A DNA stretch of 7,462 nt from an uncultured Lachnospiraceae bacterium (GTDB taxonomy: Bacteria; Bacillota; Clostridia; Lachnospirales; Lachnospiraceae). The stretch is taken from assembly GCA_947177515.1 (NCBI GenBank), contig CAMWUU010000171.1:1-7462 (forward strand). Direction: 5' to 3'. Below the pieces are notes generated by a model. That model saw only the letters and a list, made by a program, of their open reading frames with translations, was not told the DNA's origin and did no database searches. A program made the position numbers and the translations under genes. This document shows positions 1 through 6,790 of the stretch, one piece after another (within the stretch, counting starts at the first letter, position 1; the number at the start of each line of letters is the position of its first letter).

Positions 1-738
1 GTTGTAGATCCTCCGCCACTTTTCCATCTGCTTGTCATAATCCTCCCGCTGCTTTTTTGCCACCTGCTCCTGATGTGCAAAAGAACTCTTCCGGCGCGAC
101 AGATATTCCCGGTAAGGACAGCGTGAAACCATAATACGGCATTTTGTTTTGCGGATAATCTGCTCCATATGCACAATCACATTCGCAGTATTTTCAATCA
201 GGGTTTCATCATGGGAAATATAAAGGATGGGCAGCCTGCTTTCCGCAATAAAAACTTCAAGCCACTGCAATGTGCAAAGATCCAGATCATTTGTTGGCTC
301 ATCAAGCAGCAAAATATCCGGCTCCCCCATCAAAAGTTTTGCAAGCTGTACCTTCACCTTCTCGCCGCCGGAAAGCGTGCCAAGCTTCTGCCCTGACAGG
401 ATGAATTCTACGGACAACCCAAGTTTTTTCAAAATATCCGTGTGCATATAATACTCTGAATCTTCAAAGTATTCGAAAAGTGTTACATCGTTTTGCCCCC
501 CATCCATCATCTGGGGCAGATAGGCCATCTTCCCCTTTGCAATTACCTCACCAAAAGCACTGCAATATTCTTCAACCATGTTTTTTTGGTAAATAAATTT
601 TAAAAGCGTAGATTTCCCGTTTCCTTCCTCCCCAATAATCACCGCTTTCTCCCCGCGGTTTAAGGTAAAAGAAAAACCATCCGTAATACATCTGTTATCC
701 TTTTTTAAACTGAGCGTTATATTTTTTAATTCCAACAT
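1..738 (-). CDS. ABC-F family ATPase, N-terminal part (gene runs off the left edge)
   Basis: The frame is open from an ATG at 738 to the window edge: 246 codons with no stop. It encodes the first nucleotide-binding domain of an ABC-F protein. Visible motifs are Walker A GEEGNGKST (residues 36-44), Q-loop Q76, signature LSGGEK (122-127), Walker B ILLLDEPTND (142-151, catalytic E147) and the H-switch SHD (175-177). From about residue 208 a charged helical stretch (YREYLSRRKSS onward) begins, matching the start of the inter-domain linker that reaches into the ribosome in ABC-F proteins. There are no membrane segments, so it is cytosolic. The Q-loop to signature distance is short, which suggests no large 'arm' insertion. 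The ribosome binding site GGAGG (745-749) lies 6 bases before the ATG. ABC-F proteins either protect ribosomes from antibiotics or act as translation factors; the leader favours resistance, but this is inference. The second ATPase domain lies outside the window. Confidence 0.93.
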   Translation of the reverse strand, partial: MLELKNITLSLKKDNRCITDGFSFTLNRGEKAVIIGEEGNGKSTLLKFIYQKNMVEEYCSAFGEVIAKGKMAYLPQMMDGGQNDVTLFEYFEDSEYYMHTDILKKLGLSVEFILSGQKLGTLSGGEKVKVQLAKLLMGEPDILLLDEPTNDLDLCTLQWLEVFIAESRLPILYISHDETLIENTANVIVHMEQIIRKTKCRIMVSRCPYREYLSRRKSSFAHQEQVAKKQREDYDKQMEKWRRIYN

Positions 739-754
739 AGAATACCTCCATAAT

Positions 755-805
755 AAAAATAGTCCCGTTTCCGATAGCGAATCCAGCATATCGAAAATGG
801 AACCA
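755..805 (-). terminator. Intrinsic terminator / attenuator hairpin upstream of ABC-F
   Basis: On the minus strand, bases 805-786 pair with 779/778-760. Seven pairs (805-799 with 760-766) are followed by one A/C mismatch, nine more pairs (797-789 with 768-776), a one-base bulge (788) and two G/C pairs around a 7-base loop. That is 18 pairs including three G-U wobbles. The 3' arm runs straight into five U residues (759-755). This is the form of an intrinsic terminator, placed only about 6 bases before the ABC-F ribosome binding site. It would end transcripts from the leader promoter or read-through from the response regulator gene unless folding is diverted. The pairing was done by eye and no free energy was calculated. 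Confidence 0.65.
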
Positions 806-970
806 TCCATTGCACATACAAAGATATCCTAAAAAATACCAATATAAAAACTGTGCAGCAAATGATATACTGTCCCCAGACAGCAAGCAATCCAAATTCA
901 GGTAGCATAACAAATCCTGCGCGCAAAATACACCCACGGATATGTTGATCCACTATCTAACAAATTTGAA

Positions 971-985
971 TTACCTCTGAATCAT
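971..985 (-). CDS. Putative four-residue leader peptide (MIQR)
   Basis: ATG ATT CAG AGG TAA begins 7 bases after a good purine-rich site, GGAAAGGGG (1001-993), and about 24 bases after the predicted transcription start. The frame is only four codons. Its quality rests entirely on the ribosome binding site, the spacing and the position at the head of a leader that ends in a terminator. Very short leader peptides are known upstream of drug-inducible resistance genes, where a stalled ribosome changes RNA folding. The peptide itself is not one I recognise. It could instead be the relic start of a lost gene that once followed the response regulator. Confidence 0.4.
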   Translation of the reverse strand: MIQR

Positions 986-1015
986 CGCTGTACCCCTTTC
1001 CTTATAATTAGCGCT

Positions 1016-1044
1016 ATTTTATCATAAGGATAACGACTTGTCAA
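1016..1044 (-). promoter_or_regulatory. Sigma-A-type promoter for the ABC-F leader
   Basis: On the minus strand a perfect -35 box TTGACA (1044-1039) is followed by a 17-base spacer and the -10 box TAAAAT (1021-1016). This is the strongest promoter match in the window. It starts 3 bases after the response regulator stop codon (1050-1048), so the ABC-F gene is its own transcription unit and need not depend on the regulator gene. The predicted start is near 1009. A strong constitutive promoter followed by a terminator fits control by attenuation rather than by initiation. Confidence 0.8.
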
Positions 1045-1047
1045 GAA

Positions 1048-1716
1048 TCAAAGCTGGTAACCCATCCCCCGCCGCGTCTTGATGCAACCGGACATCCCAA
1101 GCTCTGCTAACTTTCCCCTAAGCCTTGTCATATTGACACTTAACGTATTATCATCAATATAAATCTGCTTCTCCCACAGTGCCTCGATCAGATCCATGCG
1201 CGGGACAATCTCCCCCGCATGGCTCATTAAGCATACTAGGATCTGGAGTTCATTGCGTGTTAGCTCCGCCGTATTTCCGCAGGCTTTCACTGTCCCTTTA
1301 AAAAGATTTAGTTCAAGCCCGGCAGCTTTCATGGTATCTATCTCCTTCCCCGCCCTGCTATCCCGCCGCAGCACCGCCCTGATATGCGCCAGCAAAAGCG
1401 GGATATGGTAGGGTTTGGTAATGTAATCGTCCCCACCAAGACTAAGAGCGGAAAGTTCATCCCCCACACCATCCCGCCCGGTCACAAAAATTATCGGGAT
1501 ATCCACCTCACGGCGAAGTTCAGCACACAAAGTCAACCCGTCACGCCCCGGAAGCCCCATATCCAGCAAGATCAGATCGGGTGTGGCTTCCCTTACCTGT
1601 TCCCTGATATTTTTAAAATCCACTGCAACAAAAGTCTGAAACCCCTCACTTTGTAACAGGGAGGAAAGTTCCTCCTGCACAGAAGGTTCATCCTCAATAA
1701 TCATAATCTTCTGCAT
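1048..1716 (-). CDS. OmpR/PhoB-type response regulator, Bce-like, without a neighbouring kinase
   Basis: A 222-residue response regulator of normal family length. The receiver domain (about 1-118) has the acidic pair E8/D9, phospho-acceptor D52 (in LILLDMGLPGRDG), T79 and K101. The winged-helix DNA-binding domain covers about 132-222, with the recognition-helix region DDNTLSVNMTRLRGKL (188-203) and the closing RGMGYQL. The 'IYIDDNTLSVNMTRLR' wording is typical of the BceR/GraR-like group that controls peptide-antibiotic transporters. The start is supported by AGGGG six bases before the ATG. Genes of this group normally sit directly before an intramembrane-sensing histidine kinase and a BceAB-type transporter. 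Here neither is present: the stop is followed at once by the ABC-F promoter. Its kinase must be elsewhere, or has been lost. Its target genes cannot be told from the window. Confidence 0.93.
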   Translation of the reverse strand: MQKIMIIEDEPSVQEELSSLLQSEGFQTFVAVDFKNIREQVREATPDLILLDMGLPGRDGLTLCAELRREVDIPIIFVTGRDGVGDELSALSLGGDDYITKPYHIPLLLAHIRAVLRRDSRAGKEIDTMKAAGLELNLFKGTVKACGNTAELTRNELQILVCLMSHAGEIVPRMDLIEALWEKQIYIDDNTLSVNMTRLRGKLAELGMSGCIKTRRGMGYQL

Positions 1717-1800
1717 CCGGTACCCCTATCCAAGATTATTTGCAGGATACGCAGGGTATTACAACAATCTTTTAATCTCCCTGCTTACATATTAATAGTT

Positions 1801-1829
1801 AATTTAACACGATATCTTTTATTTGTCCA
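1801..1829 (-). promoter_or_regulatory. Candidate promoter for the response regulator gene
   Basis: On the minus strand TGGACA (1829-1824) and TAAATT (1806-1801) are separated by 17 bases, just after the stop of the cytidylate kinase-like gene. The -35 differs from consensus at one base and the -10 at two. A small dyad, ATTAA-TAG-TTAAT (1791-1803), overlaps the -10 and could be a binding site or simply AT-rich sequence. No terminator is visible between the two genes, so read-through from upstream is also possible. Confidence 0.4.
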
Positions 1830-1838
1830 CAAACAGAT

Positions 1839-2441
1839 TTAAGGAAGCAGCGTACAAAGTATCTTTACACAGATATCTTCCCCCAGCTTCCCGGAATCCA
1901 ATACCAGATCATAATTCTTCATATCATCCCATTTCTTCACGGTGTTCGCATAATAATAATTCGCCCGCTTCTTGTCAAATTTCCGCCGTACTGCCTCCGC
2001 TTTTCCTTCCGGGATTCCATATTCTTCCACAATACGCCGTCTTCTTTCTTCCTCGTCACAACAGCGGATAAAGACTCTTACCACACCCTTATGATCCTTT
2101 AGCGCCTCCGCTGCACAATGCCCTAAAAATATCGCAGAACCATTTGCGGCAAGCTGCCGGATCACCGCCTGTTCCTTCACATAGATATGCCCGTCTGCCG
2201 TTAGCATATCCCCCTTGCCCGCAGCAGTCTGCGCCAGCATATAAACCGAATACAGGAAACTATTTGTTACCGTTTCTTCATAGCGCTCAATCTGCTCCAC
2301 GGAAATATTCTGCCCCCGCGATACTTCCTCTAAAATCTCCCGCCCATAGCATGGAATTCCCATCCGAACAGCTAACGCCCTTGCAATCCCCGTCCCACCA
2401 CTGCCATATTCCCTTTCGATCGCAATATACCTGCACTTCAT
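1839..2441 (-). CDS. Cytidylate kinase-like family protein
   Basis: A 200-residue P-loop protein of the cytidylate kinase-like family (Cytidylate_kin2 type), common in Clostridia and distinct from the housekeeping Cmk. Residues 6-20 carry the nucleotide-binding start (IAIEREYGSGGTGIA), followed by ALAVRMGIPCYGREIL (23-38). The middle has GSAIFLGHCA (101-110) where relatives usually have G-R-C. The C-terminal part has FDKKRANYYY (155-164) and YDLVLDSGKLG (177-187), the usual family pattern. It is presumably a cytosolic nucleotide or small-molecule kinase; the true substrate of this family is not established. I chose the ATG at 2441 because AAAGGAAGG lies 5 bases upstream and the family homology starts exactly there. 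The frame stays open another 52 codons upstream to a GTG at 2597, but that start has no ribosome binding site. It lies 186 bases after the exporter genes on the same strand, so co-transcription is possible. Confidence 0.85.
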   Translation of the reverse strand: MKCRYIAIEREYGSGGTGIARALAVRMGIPCYGREILEEVSRGQNISVEQIERYEETVTNSFLYSVYMLAQTAAGKGDMLTADGHIYVKEQAVIRQLAANGSAIFLGHCAAEALKDHKGVVRVFIRCCDEEERRRRIVEEYGIPEGKAEAVRRKFDKKRANYYYANTVKKWDDMKNYDLVLDSGKLGEDICVKILCTLLP

Positions 2442-2627
2442 CTTATCCTTCCTTTCCGCACAGAAAACCCATCCGCTCCCATGCAAACCAATCTTCTTTC
2501 TCACTCTTCCGGTTATGCCGGGCGCGCCCACTTTTAGCACAAACAACCTGCAAGATGGGCAAAGCCCGCCATCACACCTAATATAAAAGGGGGACACAAC
2601 AAATAACTTCGTGACATTCTGCCGCTT
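2442..2627 (-). other. Gap between exporter and kinase-like gene, with GC-rich dyads
   Basis: This 186-base gap holds a perfect 10-base palindrome GGGCGCGCCC (2520-2529) and a small hairpin GGGC-AAA-GCCC (2557-2567). A GCCGC/GCGGC dyad straddles the exporter stop codon (about 2622-2640). None is followed by a U-tract on the minus strand, so I do not call a terminator. A TATATT box is present on the minus strand near 2580 but lacks a convincing -35. Whether the kinase-like gene has its own promoter is not clear. Confidence 0.4.
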
Positions 2628-4463
2628 TTACACGGCGGCCTCAAACTGGCTGTTATAAAGCTCCGCATAAAACCCGCCACGGTTAAGCAGCGTTTCATGC
2701 GTGCCGCTCTCGATAATATCCCCATCTTTCAAAACCAGGATTAGATCCGCATTCTTAATTGTGGACAGTCGATGCGCGATCACGAAGGACGTGCGGTTCT
2801 CCATCAACCGATCCATTGCTGTCTGGATCTGCTGTTCTGTGCGGGTATCCACGGAGGAAGTCGCCTCATCCAAAATCAGCATCGGCTTGTTGGCAATCAT
2901 GGCGCGTGCAATCGTAAGCTGCTGCTTCTGTCCCTGCGAAAGATTTACCTGGTCATTTAGCACCGTATCATACCCCTGCGGTAATGTGCGGATAAAATGG
3001 TCCAGTCCCACCGCCCGGCACGCCTCCTTCATATTTTCTTCACTGACCTTTTCATTGTTGTATACAAGATTTTCCCGAACGCTTCCCTCAAACAGCCAAG
3101 TATCCTGCAATACCATGCAGAACAGGGAATGCACCGCCGCGCGCGTCATCCGGTTTATCGGTGTCCCATCAATCCGGATTTCTCCATTTTGGATTTCATG
3201 AAAACGCATCAGAAGATTGACCAGCGTTGTCTTTCCTGCACCCGTAGGTCCTACGATGGCAATTTTCTGTCCCGCACCCGCCTTCGCGGAAAAATCATGG
3301 ATAATGGTCGCATCCGAATCCTCGTATCCAAAGCGGACATGCTCAAATTCCACATTGCCCTTCACCCCATCAAGCGCATGGATCTTGTCGGTTTCTTCCT
3401 CCATCTCCTCCGCTTCCAGAAATTCAAATACACGCTCCCCCGCAGCCCCCGCGGACTGAAGCGATTGCACACCCTGCGCGATTTGCGACAGGGGCTGCGT
3501 GAAATAGCGGACATACATCATAAATGCCACGATTACGCCGAAGCTGATTTTTCCGTCCAGTGCCATCGCACCACCCACAACACAGACCGCAACATAACCA
3601 AGATTCCCAATAAATCCCATGATTGGCATCATAAGCCCCGACAGGCACTGCGCCTTAAAACCACTCTCACAAAGATTCTTATTCATCTGGTCAAAAACTT
3701 TCTGCGCTTCCTCCTCCCCGTTATAAGCCTTTACTACTGTATGCCCGGAATAAATTTCCTCGATATGGCCATTGATCTCACCGAGATGTTTTTGCTGGCG
3801 TGTGAAATATTTCTGGCTCTTACCCATAATGGAAAACATCAGCACAAAACCGAGAAGACTTGCAACAGCCGCAGTCAGGGTCATCCAGCCATTTGTCTTT
3901 AACATCATCACCAGGCTTCCAACAAATAAAATCACGGCAGAAACCATATTTCCGATGCTGTGGTTTAGGGACTGCCCAATGGTATCCACATCGTTTGTCA
4001 CACGCGAGAGCACATCCCCGGTCGTTGTGCGGTTGTAAAACCACATCGGCAGACGATTGATCTTTCTCGAAATATCGGAACGCATCGCCTTAGAAACCCG
4101 CTGCGTCACCGTGGACATAATCCATCCTTGTACGGCGGACAAAAGATAGCTCATCACATAAAATGCAACCAGTGTCAAACCGATATGAACCACCTTATCC
4201 ATATCAATGGAAGTGGATGGAGGCGCGATTCCCTCCGTAATGGTATCCGTCAGCTCGGAGAGTTTATCCGGCCCGATCAGCGTAAGTACGGTACCCATGG
4301 AGGAACATAAAATCGCAATTACAAAAATCACTAAATATTTCCTGCAATAACCAAATAATTTTTTCCATATACCGACAAGATCTTTTGCTTTCTCCCCGCC
4401 GCCGCGAGGTCCGCCCGGCATACCACCATGTCTTGGGGCAGGTCTATATTCTCTCTTTTCCAT
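2628..4463 (-). CDS. ABC exporter half-transporter, consensus-ATPase subunit (MdlB/BmrD-like)
   Basis: A 611-residue membrane-spanning/ATPase fusion, the usual length of a half exporter. After a Gly/Pro/Arg-rich cytosolic tail (about 5-28) come six hydrophobic segments (roughly 43-63, 92-113, 170-188, 196-213, 277-300, 306-320). The ATPase domain starts near 370: Walker A GPTGAGKTT (405-413), Q-loop Q453, signature LSQGQ (508-512), Walker B MLILDEA (528-534) with catalytic E533, and switch H564. The second residue of the signature core is Gln instead of Gly, the hallmark of the subunit in heterodimeric exporters that completes the degenerate site. The start ATG (4463-4461) shares a base with the stop of the upstream partner and has AAAGGAGG inside that gene, so the two are translationally coupled. 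It probably works with its partner as a plasma-membrane drug or lipid exporter; the substrate is unknown. Confidence 0.94.
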   Translation of the reverse strand: MEKREYRPAPRHGGMPGGPRGGGEKAKDLVGIWKKLFGYCRKYLVIFVIAILCSSMGTVLTLIGPDKLSELTDTITEGIAPPSTSIDMDKVVHIGLTLVAFYVMSYLLSAVQGWIMSTVTQRVSKAMRSDISRKINRLPMWFYNRTTTGDVLSRVTNDVDTIGQSLNHSIGNMVSAVILFVGSLVMMLKTNGWMTLTAAVASLLGFVLMFSIMGKSQKYFTRQQKHLGEINGHIEEIYSGHTVVKAYNGEEEAQKVFDQMNKNLCESGFKAQCLSGLMMPIMGFIGNLGYVAVCVVGGAMALDGKISFGVIVAFMMYVRYFTQPLSQIAQGVQSLQSAGAAGERVFEFLEAEEMEEETDKIHALDGVKGNVEFEHVRFGYEDSDATIIHDFSAKAGAGQKIAIVGPTGAGKTTLVNLLMRFHEIQNGEIRIDGTPINRMTRAAVHSLFCMVLQDTWLFEGSVRENLVYNNEKVSEENMKEACRAVGLDHFIRTLPQGYDTVLNDQVNLSQGQKQQLTIARAMIANKPMLILDEATSSVDTRTEQQIQTAMDRLMENRTSFVIAHRLSTIKNADLILVLKDGDIIESGTHETLLNRGGFYAELYNSQFEAAV

Positions 4464-6220
4464 TATGCCAACTCCTCCTTTGAAAGCTGTGAAAGCGCAA
4501 TCTGCTGATAAACTTCACAATTCTGCATCAATTCCTTATGCCTTCCCATTCCGGCAATTTTCCCTTCCTCTAAAACAATAATCTTATCCGCGTCGCGGAT
4601 GGTTCCGATCCGCTGTGCCACGATAATGCGGGTCGCATCCCCACATTTTTCATCAAGGGTTTTGCGCAATATCCGATCTGTTTTATAATCAAGCGCAGAA
4701 AAGGAATCATCAAAAATAAAGATCTCCGGCTTCCTCGCTACGGCACGGGCAATGGAAATTCTTTGTTTCTGCCCGCCGGAAAGGTTCGCGCCACCCTGCG
4801 CTACATAGCCATCATAAGTTCCGTCAAGCTGTTCTACAAATTCCGTCGCCTGCGCGGTTGCTATGGCCTCCTTTACCTCCTCTTTCGATGCCGCAGCCCG
4901 TCCATTGTCGCCATATGCTACATTGGAGCGGATAGTTCCGGTAAAAAGCGTGGCTTTTTGCGATACATAACCTATTTTTGCGCGCAGGGATTTCTGTGTG
5001 TACTCGCGCACATCAACACCATCCACCAAAACCTGCCCCTCGCTCGCATCATAAAACCGCGGGATCAGGTTGATCACAGTACTCTTGCCGCAGCCCGTGG
5101 AGCCAATTAGTGCCACAGTTTCCCCTTTCTTTGCGGTAAAACTGATATTTTGAAGGACATTTCCGTCAGCATCTGGATAACGGAACGAAACATTGCGAAA
5201 TTCCACCTCCCCAATCCTTCCACTCTTTCCGTCCTTTATCGTCCCATCCAGAATGGTTGGCGCAGTATCAAGCACCTCCATAATACGTTTCGCGGATACC
5301 GAGGCGCGCGGCATAATCATAAATATCATGACCAGCATCATAAAGGACATAACTACTTGGATTGCGTACTGCGAAAATACCATCATCTCAGAAAAAAGAT
5401 CAATTTTTCCTGTTAAGTCCGCCGCATTGATCAACACTGCGCCAATCCAGTAGATCGCAAGGGAAAGCCCGCTCATAATCAACTGGATACTTGGCATCAA
5501 AAAGGACATGGCACGCTGCGCAAAGAGGTTGGTGGAGGTGAGCGCCTCGTTCGCTCCCTCAAATTTATCTTCCTGATACTGTTCGGCATTGTACGCCCGC
5601 ACAACACGCAGGCCGGAAAGGTTTTCCCTTGTTACACGGTTTAAGTCGTCCGTAAGCCTCTGCATTTTCTTAAATTTCGGCATTACGATTACCATACAGG
5701 TCAGGACTACAGTCAATAATACGATTACCGCAATGGCGGTGGTCATTGTCCACTCGCCTGCTTTCCCGGAAATCTTGCCAATTGCCCAGACTGCCATAAT
5801 TGGGGCTTTGATCAACATTTGTAGCCCCATCACGATCAGGTTCTGCACCTGTGTTATGTCGTTGGTGGAGCGTGTGATCAGGCTGGCGGTGGAAAAATGC
5901 CCGATTTCTTCCATTGAAAAGGAACCAACCTTGGCGAAAAGTTTCCCCCGCAGTGTCCCTCCAAAGCCTGCTGCGATTTTAGCTGCGCAGATTGCAGTCA
6001 CAACTGATGCGGCAAGGCTTAGCAGCGCACAGAGTAACATCATCCCACCTGCAGAAAGGATCTCAGACATTGTACTGCCCGGTGTCTGCACCAGACGGGT
6101 GATTTCCGCCATGTATTCGGGCATGGTCAAATCAAGCCATACCTGAAGGACAATAAAGACTAGGGATACTGTGGCAAGCATTCCTTCCGTCCTTCTCAGA
6201 TTTTTAAACAATTTTACCAT
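4463..6220 (-). CDS. ABC exporter half-transporter, degenerate-ATPase subunit (MdlA/BmrC-like)
   Basis: A 585-residue half exporter. Hydrophobic segments are at about 15-33, 57-80, 130-148, 158-180, 243-267 and 280-304. The ATPase domain has an A-loop Tyr (Y348), Walker A GSTGCGKST (373-381), Q-loop Q421, a complete signature LSGGQ (480-484), Walker B FIFDDS (501-506) and AQRIGT (535-540). The catalytic Glu after Walker B is replaced by Asp (D505) and the switch His by Gln (Q536). These two changes mark the degenerate subunit of asymmetric heterodimers such as TM287/288, BmrCD and LmrCD. Its intact LSGGQ completes the active site of the partner encoded next. The ATG at 6220 has GGGAGG 7 bases upstream. 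The gene follows marR by 90 AT-rich bases with no clear terminator, consistent with one marR-exporter operon under MarR control. Confidence 0.94.
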   Translation of the reverse strand: MVKLFKNLRRTEGMLATVSLVFIVLQVWLDLTMPEYMAEITRLVQTPGSTMSEILSAGGMMLLCALLSLAASVVTAICAAKIAAGFGGTLRGKLFAKVGSFSMEEIGHFSTASLITRSTNDITQVQNLIVMGLQMLIKAPIMAVWAIGKISGKAGEWTMTTAIAVIVLLTVVLTCMVIVMPKFKKMQRLTDDLNRVTRENLSGLRVVRAYNAEQYQEDKFEGANEALTSTNLFAQRAMSFLMPSIQLIMSGLSLAIYWIGAVLINAADLTGKIDLFSEMMVFSQYAIQVVMSFMMLVMIFMIMPRASVSAKRIMEVLDTAPTILDGTIKDGKSGRIGEVEFRNVSFRYPDADGNVLQNISFTAKKGETVALIGSTGCGKSTVINLIPRFYDASEGQVLVDGVDVREYTQKSLRAKIGYVSQKATLFTGTIRSNVAYGDNGRAAASKEEVKEAIATAQATEFVEQLDGTYDGYVAQGGANLSGGQKQRISIARAVARKPEIFIFDDSFSALDYKTDRILRKTLDEKCGDATRIIVAQRIGTIRDADKIIVLEEGKIAGMGRHKELMQNCEVYQQIALSQLSKEELA

Positions 6221-6310
6221 TTATTTTCCTCCCTCTACTTTCTTATTTGTTTTGCACAAAAAAGCTGATGTTTTAACCTTTTATGCAATGGATTATAAAG
6301 TTGTCATATT

Positions 6311-6757
6311 TTAGTTCCGGAAATTTTCGTTAAAGGTGACAGCGTTTTGTATTTCCTTCGCGATTGCGATGAATTCGAGTACACGCTCCTCTCCTACCTT
6401 ATCAATCACAATCCCCATCTGGTAAAAGATCTCATCCTCAATCGCCTGTATAGTTTCCCTGCCTTGTTCCGTCAGTGATACCACGGTAATGCGCGCGTCA
6501 GACTGTACATGCTCTTTTATAATAAGCCCTTTTAAAACCATCTTCTTTAGCAAAACTGCTACCCTTGCCGTGCTGATACCCAATACCTCACTGATCCTGC
6601 CCGCTGTAACCATTTCATCCGATTCATGAAGCAGATGGAGAACTGCCCCAACTCCCTCCTGCCTTTCGTCAATACGCTGTAAAATACCCGCAGGATGTGG
6701 AGGATGTACCTTTTTAAATTCCTCAAGCACCATTTTGATCTGGGCTTTTGTTGCCAT
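6311..6757 (-). CDS. MarR-family transcriptional regulator
   Basis: A 148-residue winged-helix protein of normal MarR length. The helix-turn-helix covers about 51-75 (TAGRISEVLGISTARVAVLL at its core). The wing carries SDARITVVSLTEQG (86-99) with the family's D-x-R pair at D87/R89. N- and C-terminal helices (about 5-18 and 103-146) would form the dimer. I start at the ATG at 6757 because GAGGAGG lies 6 bases upstream; the frame stays open another 27 codons but without a ribosome binding site, and those codons contain the promoter. MarR proteins are usually ligand-released repressors that bind dyads at their own promoter. Its place at the head of the exporter genes suggests it represses the pump and itself, with the inducer probably a pump substrate (inference). 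Confidence 0.92.
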   Translation of the reverse strand: MATKAQIKMVLEEFKKVHPPHPAGILQRIDERQEGVGAVLHLLHESDEMVTAGRISEVLGISTARVAVLLKKMVLKGLIIKEHVQSDARITVVSLTEQGRETIQAIEDEIFYQMGIVIDKVGEERVLEFIAIAKEIQNAVTFNENFRN

Positions 6758-6773
6758 CTTAATCCTCCTCTCA

Positions 6774-6790
6774 TTAGCTAACTGGGTTAG
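6774..6790. promoter_or_regulatory. Candidate MarR operator at the transcription start
   Basis: Two overlapping dyads lie directly after the -10 box of the marR promoter: CTAAC-TGG-GTTAG (6778-6790, 5-bp arms) and the perfect palindrome TTAGCTAA (6774-6781). They cover the predicted transcription start, where a bound repressor would block initiation. Autoregulation is usual in the MarR family; assignment of this site to this protein is inference. Confidence 0.5.

Larger units (their letters stand above)
739..1010 (-). promoter_or_regulatory. Long 5' leader of the ABC-F gene, probable attenuator
   Basis: Between the predicted transcription start (about 1009) and the ABC-F start codon lies an unusually long leader of about 270 bases. 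In transcript order it has a ribosome binding site and a four-codon frame (985-971), a small perfect hairpin (CTGTC/GACAG, 883-870), a 6-bp hairpin (811-796), an overlapping terminator-like hairpin (805-760) with a U-tract, and the ABC-F ribosome binding site (749-745). The 6-bp hairpin and the terminator share bases 796-805, so they cannot form together. Leaders of this layout, with a short uORF, alternative hairpins and a terminator, control several antibiotic-resistance ABC-F and erm genes. That this one responds to a ribosome-targeting drug is inference. Confidence 0.6.

Noticed and set aside
726..953. 75-codon minus-strand frame as an independent gene between the response regulator and ABC-F
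   Set aside because: It starts at GTG without a ribosome binding site, overlaps the ABC-F start and spans the terminator hairpin. It is kept only as a possible kinase relic in the findings.
2442..2597. Longer N-terminus for the cytidylate kinase-like protein (GTG at 2597)
   Set aside because: There is no ribosome binding site at the GTG, while AAAGGAAGG precedes the ATG at 2441, where the family homology begins.
2557..2640. GC-rich hairpins after the exporter operon as an intrinsic terminator
   Set aside because: None is followed by a U-tract on the minus strand, so termination here is not supported.
2997..3902. Long plus-strand open frame of 301 codons opposite the second exporter gene
   Set aside because: It lies wholly antisense to a well-supported ABC exporter, has no ribosome binding site and its translation shows no domain.
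5589..6146. 185-codon plus-strand open frame opposite the first exporter gene
   Set aside because: It is antisense to the membrane-domain coding region; its hydrophobic look mirrors the membrane-segment codons of the real gene.
6221..6310. TATAAT box in the marR to exporter gap as a separate exporter promoter
   Set aside because: No acceptable -35 box lies 16-18 bases upstream; the marR promoter explains transcription of the exporter genes.
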